Shown here in pieces: positions 8,322-16,285 of a stretch of DNA of 64,000 bases. Origin of the DNA: Anaerolineae bacterium (GTDB lineage: Bacteria; Chloroflexota; Anaerolineae; Aggregatilineales; Phototrophicaceae); contig JAIOHM010000156.1 in the NCBI GenBank assembly GCA_019912965.1, positions 20,660-84,659 of the forward strand. The letters run 5' to 3'. Each line of letters starts with the position of its first letter. Within the stretch, counting starts at the first letter, position 1. Below the pieces are notes generated by a model that was not told the DNA's origin, ran no database searches, and saw only the letters and a program-made list of their open reading frames with translations. Both the position numbers and the translations under genes were made by a program.

Positions 8322-9054
8322 CAATCCACACAATTATCGTAATCGCCAATCCTGGCGGAAAAGCGACCCATGGTGCACCACGAAAAACCATCCTCCCTTC
8401 ACTTAGCATGACACCCCAATCAGGAATACCAGTCCCCCCTCCCAATCCCAGAAAGCTCAGAGCCGCACCGTTTAATAGGCAGTAGCTAAATGTTATACCA
8501 GTATAGGTAAGTATGGTCGGTTGAATATTTGGCAAAATATGATTGAGTGCAATCCACATAGATGAAGCTCCGATCGAACGCGAAGCCTCAACATATTCTG
8601 CGGACTGTAATTCGAGCGTTGCTGCCTGAATGACCTTTGTATATGGAGCAATTTGGGCAATTCCTACTGCAAATACCAGCGTCCAATCGCCTTTTCCTAG
8701 AACAGTTAAAACAACCAGCGCTAACAAGAGATTAGGGAATGCCAGAACAGCATTAATTGGGATGGAGATAAAATTCGCGAGGTACCCTGCCCTGCCAGTT
8801 AAAATACCTGAAATTGTTCCAGGTACAGCAGCTAGCAGTGTTGCACCAACAGCAATCATCAAGGTCCTCTGCCCACCATGTAGGAATCGGCTTAAAACAT
8901 CTCGACCAAGGAAATCTGTTCCAAACAAATACACATTATTAGGCGGCAACATTTGATTGTCGATATCTGTCGACATTGGATCAAATGGCGCAAAATGGGG
9001 CATTAGAACAATCAATGCGAATAATATTAGGCTCAAGATAAACCGTAGTTTCAT
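8287..9054 (-). CDS. Oligopeptide/dipeptide-type ABC permease, DppC-like
   Basis: A 255-residue inner-membrane permease with six hydrophobic segments. After the first helix comes the DppC/OppC hallmark FGTDFLGRDVLSRFLHGGQRTL, and the EAA-loop motif EYVEASRSIGASSMWIALNHILPN that contacts the ATPase. It is somewhat shorter than typical DppC proteins (about 280-300). Its ATG directly follows the TGA of the DppB-like gene, so the two are translationally coupled. Its 3' end overlaps the convergent mvk gene by 35 bases. No cognate ATPase gene is present in the cluster. Confidence 0.9.
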   Translation of the reverse strand: MKLRFILSLILFALIVLMPHFAPFDPMSTDIDNQMLPPNNVYLFGTDFLGRDVLSRFLHGGQRTLMIAVGATLLAAVPGTISGILTGRAGYLANFISIPINAVLAFPNLLLALVVLTVLGKGDWTLVFAVGIAQIAPYTKVIQAATLELQSAEYVEASRSIGASSMWIALNHILPNIQPTILTYTGITFSYCLLNGAALSFLGLGGGTGIPDWGVMLSEGRMVFRGAPWVAFPPGLAITIIVWIVNRLAVYQPQL

Positions 9055-9960
9055 TCACATATTTACTCGAGGATCAACAATCATATAAAGTCCTTCTGCC
9101 AGTGTGTTAAGCGCCACATAAATAGCAGCGACCAAGATTGCTATACCCTGTACAACGGGATAATCCTGTTGAAGCACACTGTCGAATAACAAGCGTCCAA
9201 TCCCAGGGCGAACAAATATACTTTCGACAATCACGGTTCCACTTAACAAAAAACCTGCTTGGAGTGAGATAATACTGATGGTCGGTAATAGCCCAACTCG
9301 CAGAATGTGCCTTCTGATAATAATTCTCTTCGGTAAACCTTTAGCATGTGCTGTACGTATAAAATCACTATGCAGCACCTGCCGTAAATTGGATGCTGTG
9401 ATTTGAGCAATTGCACCCGCCGTATGAAAACCCAGTACTGCTGCGGGCATAACAAGATTGTTTATATTGCTTGCCAAGTGTACTGGTAAGTTATTCAAGA
9501 CACCAGAAAAAATCAAAATAGCTAACGTTCCACTCCAATAAACGGGCATACTCAATGCTAGAGTTGTTAACAAGCGTGCACTGGTTGATATGCCCCACCC
9601 TAGATGAAATACACCGACAATACCGAGCGCCACACCACTTATGCTTGCAATGATCAAAGCGCATAAGGCCAGTGTTGCAGTTGGTTGTAATCGTTGTGAA
9701 ACCATTTCCAGCACAGATTGACTTTGCAATAGTGAATAACCCAAATCACCTTGAGCAAGATTGGTTATAAAGTGTAGGTATTGCACCCATATACTATCTG
9801 TCAAACCCTGTGCAGTGCGACGTTGTTGGATGACAGATAAACTCGCCCCGCTTTGTGATAGTTGAGCCTCTAATGCATCACCAGGCAGCAACCGCAGTGC
9901 AAAAAATGCTAATGTTGCTGCCAACCAGATGGTCAAAAAAGCGGAGATGAGCCTACGCAT
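9055..9960 (-). CDS. Oligopeptide/dipeptide-type ABC permease, DppB-like
   Basis: A 301-residue inner-membrane permease of the DppB/OppB class: N-terminal helix, WVQYLHFITNLAQGDLGYS, and the EAA-like loop DFIRTAHAKGLPKRIIIRRHILR. It ends with the family pattern VVQGIAILVAAIYVALNTLAEGLY. With the DppC-like partner it would form the translocation channel. It lies 9 bases after the substrate-binding lipoprotein gene, in the order binding protein, DppB, DppC. Confidence 0.92.
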   Translation of the reverse strand: MRRLISAFLTIWLAATLAFFALRLLPGDALEAQLSQSGASLSVIQQRRTAQGLTDSIWVQYLHFITNLAQGDLGYSLLQSQSVLEMVSQRLQPTATLALCALIIASISGVALGIVGVFHLGWGISTSARLLTTLALSMPVYWSGTLAILIFSGVLNNLPVHLASNINNLVMPAAVLGFHTAGAIAQITASNLRQVLHSDFIRTAHAKGLPKRIIIRRHILRVGLLPTISIISLQAGFLLSGTVIVESIFVRPGIGRLLFDSVLQQDYPVVQGIAILVAAIYVALNTLAEGLYMIVDPRVNM

Positions 9961-9969
9961 CTCTAATAA

Positions 9970-11565
9970 TTACTGTGCTGTTAGAATCGCATTATGAAGA
10001 ATTGGAAACCAACCGTAAGCATCGAATGCTAATCCTTGAACATCTGCACTTGCAGCGTTTAGATTTACATAATCGCGGATAGGCAAAATTAGAGCCTCAT
10101 CCATAATGATACGTTGAGATTGGGCGTAAAGTGCCCGTCTTACAGCAGAGTCAGTCTGTTGAACAGCTTGGGTTAGCAATTCATCGAGTTGTTCATTCGA
10201 AACCCCTGTCCAGTTATTAATTCCATCCGTCATAAAAAATGAGTTGAGGAGTGATGGATCAAGGCCGAAGGTGTAATATGCCACCATGTTGTATTCATTT
10301 GTCGCGACTTTTTCGCGCAGACTTGTCAAAGTGGGAACAGGATCAAGATTAACTTTGACGCCTATAGCCCGCCATTGATCTTGGAGAAGTTGTGCAACTT
10401 CTGGGACAAATCCCCAGGGGGGCACAATGACTGTCACCTCCAAATTGACACCACCAAAATCGAGAATTCCATCACTATTGCTATCTTGGTAACCCGCTGA
10501 TGCTAAAAGGGCTTGCGCTTGTGCCGTATCTTGGGCATAAAGCCCGACTAGATCGCGATTGTAAAACAATGTGTTAGCCGAAATTGGCCCCCATGCTACA
10601 GGGGAAAATCGCTGAAAAACACCATCAACAATAGCATTGCGGTTGGTTGCGAACAGAAGTGCTTGTCGCACTAATTTATTATCAGTTGGGAATCGCTTAG
10701 TATTCATCAAAAACTGTAATGGCTGGCCGGGAATACTGGCTTGAATAATTTGCACTGCACTATTGCCAGTCAGAGAACGGGCATCAAGTGGGGGAAGTTC
10801 GCCCATCATTTGGGCTTCTTCGTTACTAACCGCTAAAGATCGGGTAGGCACATCAGTAAAAAAGCGGAACTCTATTTCCTCAACAGAGTTCTCACTCATT
10901 GGTTGATAAAAGGGTGGTCCCCATTGATATTCGGTATTGCGTTGTATAACGATTCGTTCGCCTGGTATGTACTCAACAAATCGATATGGCCCTGTTCCAA
11001 TTTGATGAAATTGGTACCGATCAATTGAGTATTCGTTTAGTGCTTTTGGGCTGGCAATTCCAATATAAACCTGACTTAGAGAGTCGAGTAGTGGACTGTA
11101 AGGCTCAGTCAGCAATAACCTTATTGTGTAATCATCAATAATCTCATAACCACTGTAACTGCCAAGCATAAATGCGGCTTTCTGAGAGCCATTATTGGGA
11201 TTGGTAATGCGATCCAGGTTAGTGGCAACTGCTTGGGCGTTAAAAACTGTTCCATCATGGAATTTCACATCCTGACGCAATGTGAAAGTATATGAAAGCC
11301 CATCTTCTGAGATCGCCCATGTAGTGGCTAATCCTTGGGTAAATTCTTTCGTCGTGGGATCACGATAAATCAGGGTGTCATAAACTTGGCGTAATGGGAT
11401 GCCCAGCTCTGAAGAAGCATTAATGTGAGGATCGATGCCGCTGGGTTGTAAAGTTAAACCATACACAACACGGTTGCGAATGGTTTCGACCTGCTCCCCT
11501 CTGTTATCAGAGCAAGCTGTAAGAGCAAAGAGGATAACTACTATCCAGGCAAGAAGGCGCTTCAT
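9970..11565 (-). CDS. ABC transporter substrate-binding lipoprotein, family 5 (peptide/nickel type)
   Basis: A 531-residue extracytoplasmic binding protein. The signal sequence MKRLLAWIVVILFALTAC ends in lipobox LTAC, so it is lipid-anchored. SBP_bac_5 features include YGLTLQPSGIDPHINASSELG, the RQDVKFHDGTVFNAQAV motif and GTGPYRFVEYIPGERIVI. It captures peptides or similar ligands for the two permeases downstream. A GTG at 11586 would extend it by seven residues, but the lipoprotein signal fits the ATG at 11565, with GGAAAG upstream. The family is broad, so the ligand is uncertain. The three-gene unit lacks the usual DppD/DppF ATPases. Confidence 0.92.
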   Translation of the reverse strand: MKRLLAWIVVILFALTACSDNRGEQVETIRNRVVYGLTLQPSGIDPHINASSELGIPLRQVYDTLIYRDPTTKEFTQGLATTWAISEDGLSYTFTLRQDVKFHDGTVFNAQAVATNLDRITNPNNGSQKAAFMLGSYSGYEIIDDYTIRLLLTEPYSPLLDSLSQVYIGIASPKALNEYSIDRYQFHQIGTGPYRFVEYIPGERIVIQRNTEYQWGPPFYQPMSENSVEEIEFRFFTDVPTRSLAVSNEEAQMMGELPPLDARSLTGNSAVQIIQASIPGQPLQFLMNTKRFPTDNKLVRQALLFATNRNAIVDGVFQRFSPVAWGPISANTLFYNRDLVGLYAQDTAQAQALLASAGYQDSNSDGILDFGGVNLEVTVIVPPWGFVPEVAQLLQDQWRAIGVKVNLDPVPTLTSLREKVATNEYNMVAYYTFGLDPSLLNSFFMTDGINNWTGVSNEQLDELLTQAVQQTDSAVRRALYAQSQRIIMDEALILPIRDYVNLNAASADVQGLAFDAYGWFPILHNAILTAQ

Positions 11566-11652
11566 AGGGATATTCAGGCTTTCCACGTCAAAGAGTATAC
11601 GTTAGGATTTGCCAGTATAACGCAATAGAAGGTCAAATCGGTATATTCGAAT

Positions 11653-12558
11653 ATGGCAATTTTCAACCCTCGTTTACTTACCCCTCCACGTGAAAAAGAA
11701 GAGATTTACCCCTACCGTCGTGTCTGGCGCAGTATTACTATCGAGGGCGGAATTTTGATGGGTATCGCAGTCGGATTGTATATTGCTATTGAAATTCTTG
11801 GCATTAATATTCCATCTTCCTTGTATCGTATTGTTGCGCTGTTGATAGCGTTACTTCCTGCCATTCTTTGGTTGTTGTTTTCGTGGTGGCAGGAATACTC
11901 TGTGCCTCAACCTCGTTCGCGTCTGCTCACCGTTGCTATTATTAGCGGCCTGGCAGCTAATGCGATAGGTGTTCCACTGATCAATGAGTTTTTCCAAGTA
12001 GACAAGTGGCTTCCTCTTTCCAGCGCAATTGATCGGATACTTGGATACACATTTACAGTGGGATTGGTACAGGAATTCTTAAAGTATTTGGTCATTCGCT
12101 ATACCGTTTGGCCCAACCAGTTTCGTATCCGTCTAGATGGTATCGCCTATGGTGCTGCCGCGGCAATTGGCTACATGACAGTCTTAAATTTGCATTTTGT
12201 AGCCTCCAATACAGCTACACCAGATGTGGTTGCAGCTCGCATCTTTGCAACTTTTGCCCTCAACCTTGTGACCAGTATAATTGTCGGTTATGGTCTTTCC
12301 GAAGTTCGCTTTAGTAACTCACTCCCCCTCTTACTAACACTGATGATAGCACTATCTGCCTTTATAACGGGTGTCGCAGTGCCTGTTCGCGCGGGACTGG
12401 TCAATGCTCCTTTAAGTTTGGAGGTCAGTATGCCACGTGCGCTGTTTGGTTTGGGGTTTTCGGTCATTTTACTAATTGCACCTTGTTTTGTTCTGTCATT
12501 CCTTTTCGACAGCGCCGAGCGTCGCGCACAGGAAGCTGATAGGTTGCAAGAGGACTGA
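11653..12558 (+). CDS. PrsW-like intramembrane protein, probably lacking protease residues
   Basis: A 301-residue membrane protein with about eight helices. It resembles PrsW proteases: PAILWLLFSWWQE, then VQEFLKYLVIRY where active PrsW has an EExxK motif, and DGIAYGAAAAIGY where it has DGxxYG. Here the first Glu is Gln, the later Glu after the GF motif is not seen (GYMTVLNLHF), and the His expected near the fifth helix appears to be Asn (FALNLVTSIIVGYGL). It may be a pseudoprotease or bind partners only. It heads a tight plus-strand run (gaps of 5 and 3 bases) with a membrane-anchored protein and a trypsin-like protein. Confidence 0.7.
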   Translation: MAIFNPRLLTPPREKEEIYPYRRVWRSITIEGGILMGIAVGLYIAIEILGINIPSSLYRIVALLIALLPAILWLLFSWWQEYSVPQPRSRLLTVAIISGLAANAIGVPLINEFFQVDKWLPLSSAIDRILGYTFTVGLVQEFLKYLVIRYTVWPNQFRIRLDGIAYGAAAAIGYMTVLNLHFVASNTATPDVVAARIFATFALNLVTSIIVGYGLSEVRFSNSLPLLLTLMIALSAFITGVAVPVRAGLVNAPLSLEVSMPRALFGLGFSVILLIAPCFVLSFLFDSAERRAQEADRLQED

Positions 12559-12563
12559 TTAAC

Positions 12564-13166
12564 ATGTCATTTATTGAAATGGTCACGGATGATTCCGAAT
12601 TAACATATCGCCAACGCGCAAGTCATTACATAGCTCTCTTGTTTGGTCTATTGATGTTCTTGATTGGAACAAATTTGCGCGACAGCAATCTCAATGCAAC
12701 CACCTTATACACGAATGTTGAGGCGGGTATTCAAATGGAGTATCCCAAAAACTGGTTGATCGATTCGCTGGGGGACTACATTTTCCGTGTTCGGGATGTT
12801 ACAAAAATCGGTTTCAAAACCACAATTCAAGTTTCAGTTCGTCCTATTGGTACAGGCACATCTACTCGCAGTATCCTAGATGCCCTGACTTTGAATCGTT
12901 CCCAAACCCTGGCGGCCTACAATGTGCTTTCGGTAACGGATTCATTTGTTTTGCCGGATGAAACTGCGGCTACCCTTATGAACTACACTTATGCTGATAC
13001 GGAATCAGATCCGTTTCTGGAAAGTATTCCGACTGTTGTACAGGGAATTGATGTACTAGCAATTAAACGGGGTCAGGCAATTATCATAACATTCCTCTCT
13101 GATGCTACAACCTATCAACAGGATTACCCAACTTTCGAACAATTTCTGAGTAGCTTGGAATTTTAA
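12564..13166 (+). CDS. Membrane-anchored extracytoplasmic protein, PsbP/DUF1795-like
   Basis: A 200-residue protein with one membrane helix (about residues 22-40, YIALLFGLLMFLIGTNL). The external domain contains AGIQMEYPKNWLIDS followed by strands, and ends in a segment that tracks a changing charge and hydrophobic pattern up to FEQFLSSLEF. The sequence of Tyr-Pro-x-x-Trp near the domain start is typical of PsbP/DUF1795-type domains, which are small binding domains without a known reaction. It is placed between the PrsW-like and trypsin-like genes and is almost certainly cotranscribed with both. The specific role is unknown. Confidence 0.72.
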   Translation: MSFIEMVTDDSELTYRQRASHYIALLFGLLMFLIGTNLRDSNLNATTLYTNVEAGIQMEYPKNWLIDSLGDYIFRVRDVTKIGFKTTIQVSVRPIGTGTSTRSILDALTLNRSQTLAAYNVLSVTDSFVLPDETAATLMNYTYADTESDPFLESIPTVVQGIDVLAIKRGQAIIITFLSDATTYQQDYPTFEQFLSSLEF

Positions 13167-13169
13167 ATC

Positions 13170-15419
13170 ATGCATTATCGGATTGTTCCTGTTTTGATGC
13201 TACTAATCATGTTTGCAAGTCATTCGCAGTTGACCGCTGTTTATGCCCAGCAACCAGTATTGGATATAGAGCGTATCCAGCGTGCAACTGTGTTCGTGAT
13301 GCAGGCACGTAATGTTGGAGACGATTTGTTTGTAACCTGCGTTGGTTCTGGCACCATTGTCAGTCGGGATGGATTGATTCTCACTAATGCTCATAATACT
13401 CTGGTAAGTTCTGCATGCCCTGGCGAAACATTGATTGTCGCAATCACCACCCGTCCTGACGAACCGCCTACTGCTCAATATCGTGCCGAAATTGCTCAGG
13501 CTGACGCAGGGCTTGATCTTGCTTTGCTGCGTGTTGTGAGGGAGCTGGATGGACGACTGATTGAGCGAGAAACACTGGCACTGCCATTTGTCGAATTAGC
13601 TGATTCGTCCACAGTCCGAATTGATGAAACTATTGTGGTGGCTGGGTATCCAGGAATAGGCAATGATCCAATCACAACGGTACTGGGCACAACGACTGGA
13701 TTTGTTACAGAACCGCGTAGTCTTGGCGATTCTGCTTGGATCAAAACCAGTGCGGTCATCCCTGGAGCGATGACTGGCGGTGGTGCCTATAATCAGAATA
13801 GCCAACTTATTGGTATACCAACGACTGCTCCATTGGTGCGTAATGCACTCGATGCAACCTGTCGGCCTATTCAGGATACCAACCGAGATGGATTGGTCAA
13901 CACCAGTGACGACTGTATAGCAGTTGGCGGATTTATCAATGCCCTGCGGCCCGCGAATTTGGCACGTCCACTCGTTCGTGCTGGCTCTCTGGGCTTAACC
14001 GTCGAACAGCTAACGACTGGTATAACTACTGTCGAGTCAATTAATCCGCCGGGTTTCAAACGTTTATTTTTCTCACCTTCCGTCAATGAGGCTGGAATGC
14101 CAACCTCGGTTATTAGCGCGCTTCCTGCGGGTAGTACTAGCCTCTATCTATTTTTCGACTACGAGAATATGACGCCAGAGACGGTTTACGAACTACGAGT
14201 CACCACTGATGGTCGCCCCAACTCAACTTTTAGTCTTGCTCCGGTTCGTTGGAGTGGTGGTCGCAATGGCATGTGGTATATTGGCAGCAGTAGTCAGCCT
14301 TGGCCGAATGGCATCTATGAATTTACCTTGTTCGCCAATGGTGTTGCTGCGCCTACAGTACGCTTGACGATAGGAGGGGTACCACAAACTGGCCCGTCTT
14401 TTAGCGATATTATTTTTGGGCTACTTGATCTTCGAGGCAATCCATTAGGCAATGGTTTTGTGCTTCCAAGTGGTAACACGGCCAGTGCCCGTTTTCTATT
14501 TCGCAATATTCAAAATGCTACAAACTGGACAACAATCTGGTATCTGAATGGAGCCGAATTTACCCGTGCCACTAATGTGTGGGCAGAAGGAGCTGAAGGT
14601 TCAACCACTACCAGTATTGAAGCACAATCAGGTTTGCCTGCTGGAAGCTATCGTCTTGAGATCTACATCGAAAATAGTCTTGCAGCAACCTCTGATTTCA
14701 CAATTGCTGGCGCTCAACAGGGGGCATTGCCACAGATTTTTAGTAATACCCGTTTTACATCCGCCAACAGTTCTGAAGAAGCGATTGCTGCTCCATCAAT
14801 CAGCAACTTCCCTAATAAGGTGAATAACCTTTATAGTTTATTTGATTGGCAACAGATTGCTCCTGCCACACTCTGGACGATGCGCTGGTTGGTTGACGGT
14901 GATATCTTCTATGAACAATCTGTTCCTTGGGGCACAGCAGAAAGCGGCCAAAATTTCCTGACACGACTTAGTAATCCTACTGGTTTGCCAGATGGTACAT
15001 ACCGAGTTGAATTGCTTATTAATAATGTTTTGCTTTCGTCTACACAATCACAGGTTGGCATTGGACAGTTACCAATTGATCGCTTTGGTAACGCTAATGG
15101 TGTGCTTATGCGCGGACAGATTCTGGATGCTGGCACTGAACAAGGCATCCCCGGTGTAATGGTTATAGTGATTACCGAAGATTTCTCAGTAGGTGAATTT
15201 CTTTGGGATCAAAATCAGGTCTATGCTTTGGCTGTTACCGATAGGAACGGTTTCTTTGAAGTTGATCGTCCACTAGAATTAAGTAATGAAAACACTACTG
15301 TAGCGTACAGTGCAATCATCGCCGCCGACGGTTATTTGCCAATCAATGCGGATGGTATAACTGTGGATGCTGAAACTGAAAACCCGTTAAACATGATCAT
15401 TTACCTGACACGTGACTAA
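13170..15419 (+). CDS. Secreted trypsin-like (S1C) protein with Thr at the nucleophile position and three C-terminal repeats
   Basis: A 749-residue exported protein (signal peptide about 1-26, ending VYAQQ). The trypsin-like domain (about 30-240) keeps His75 (LTNAHNT) and Asp116 (LDLALL). The nucleophile motif, usually GNSGG, reads GAMTGGG, with Thr202 where Ser is expected. Three repeats of about 105 residues follow (about 285-395, 405-520, 525-635), each with a GLPxGxYRxEL-like strand, then a carboxypeptidase-regulatory-like fold at about 645-740 (GQILDAGTEQGIPGVMV). It may be a Thr-dependent protease, or an inactive binding protein. It is the last gene of the PrsW-like run; tlyA follows after 9 bases. 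Confidence 0.82.
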   Translation: MHYRIVPVLMLLIMFASHSQLTAVYAQQPVLDIERIQRATVFVMQARNVGDDLFVTCVGSGTIVSRDGLILTNAHNTLVSSACPGETLIVAITTRPDEPPTAQYRAEIAQADAGLDLALLRVVRELDGRLIERETLALPFVELADSSTVRIDETIVVAGYPGIGNDPITTVLGTTTGFVTEPRSLGDSAWIKTSAVIPGAMTGGGAYNQNSQLIGIPTTAPLVRNALDATCRPIQDTNRDGLVNTSDDCIAVGGFINALRPANLARPLVRAGSLGLTVEQLTTGITTVESINPPGFKRLFFSPSVNEAGMPTSVISALPAGSTSLYLFFDYENMTPETVYELRVTTDGRPNSTFSLAPVRWSGGRNGMWYIGSSSQPWPNGIYEFTLFANGVAAPTVRLTIGGVPQTGPSFSDIIFGLLDLRGNPLGNGFVLPSGNTASARFLFRNIQNATNWTTIWYLNGAEFTRATNVWAEGAEGSTTTSIEAQSGLPAGSYRLEIYIENSLAATSDFTIAGAQQGALPQIFSNTRFTSANSSEEAIAAPSISNFPNKVNNLYSLFDWQQIAPATLWTMRWLVDGDIFYEQSVPWGTAESGQNFLTRLSNPTGLPDGTYRVELLINNVLLSSTQSQVGIGQLPIDRFGNANGVLMRGQILDAGTEQGIPGVMVIVITEDFSVGEFLWDQNQVYALAVTDRNGFFEVDRPLELSNENTTVAYSAIIAADGYLPINADGITVDAETENPLNMIIYLTRD

Positions 15420-15428
15420 GTAACTTCT

Positions 15429-16211
15429 ATGGCTGCAAAACAACGTCTCGATATACTCGTTTTTGAGCGCAATCTCGTTCCTAGCCGAGAGAAAGCGCGT
15501 GCGATGATTATGGCGGGAGAAGTCTTGGTTGATGGACATCAAGTGGATAAACCCGGTACTCAAATCAACTTAACTGCCCAAATAGCTTTGATCAGTAAAC
15601 CTCGTTTTGTCAGTCGCGGTGGTGAAAAGCTTGCAAGTGCACTGGAGACATTTGGCATAGATGCAACAGGCCAGATATGTGCTGATGTAGGCGCAAGCAC
15701 GGGCGGGTTTACTGACTGTCTGATTCAGAATGGGGCCGCACGCGTCTATGCAATTGATGTAGGCTATGGGCAGATTGACTATAGATTGCGACGGGATAGT
15801 CGTGTGATGGTGTTGGAACGCATCAATGCCCGCTATCTGGAGAAATTACCCGAACAGATTAACCTTGTCACAATAGATGCATCTTTCATTTCGCTTAAAC
15901 TACTTCTGCCTGTCATTAAGAACTGGCTATTGCCAGAGGCCACCGTGATTCCGCTCATTAAGCCGCAATTTGAAGCGGGCAAAAAAGATGTTGGCAAAGG
16001 TGGGGTGGTTCGGGATTCAAAGATTCATGCACGTGTATTGACCGAAATCCTCGCCTTTGCTATGCAAACAGGTTTCGCAGTGAACGGATTAACAACTTCC
16101 CCCATTAAAGGCCCAGCCGGCAATATTGAATTTCTTGCTTGGTTGCACCAGGGACAGATACAGGTTTTACCCCCTGATATAGAAACACTTGTCCAATCAA
16201 TCCTCATTTGA
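15429..16211 (+). CDS. tlyA: TlyA-family rRNA 2'-O-methyltransferase
   Basis: A 260-residue protein with an N-terminal S4 RNA-binding domain (RLDILVFERNLVPSREKARAMIMAGEVLVDG) and an FtsJ-like SAM domain with the SAM-binding motif CADVGASTGGFTDCLIQNGA. TlyA proteins 2'-O-methylate cytidines in 16S and 23S rRNA, which affects capreomycin sensitivity. The length fits the family (about 245-270). The gene lies 9 bases after the protease-like gene and 74 bases before lepA, all on the plus strand. Only the upstream spacing suggests cotranscription; the function is housekeeping. Confidence 0.93.
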   Translation: MAAKQRLDILVFERNLVPSREKARAMIMAGEVLVDGHQVDKPGTQINLTAQIALISKPRFVSRGGEKLASALETFGIDATGQICADVGASTGGFTDCLIQNGAARVYAIDVGYGQIDYRLRRDSRVMVLERINARYLEKLPEQINLVTIDASFISLKLLLPVIKNWLLPEATVIPLIKPQFEAGKKDVGKGGVVRDSKIHARVLTEILAFAMQTGFAVNGLTTSPIKGPAGNIEFLAWLHQGQIQVLPPDIETLVQSILI

Positions 16212-16285
16212 CACCCCTGCCCTACACGCCGCCTATCTGCTCACAGTATAATGGGCTTGTGCCCGGCTAACAGGTAATCTTAGAA

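Noticed and set aside
16208..16252. TTGACA at 16208 with TATAAT at 16247 as a lepA promoter
   Set aside because: The spacing of 33 bases is far from 16-18, so they cannot form one promoter. Only the -10 is retained as a note.
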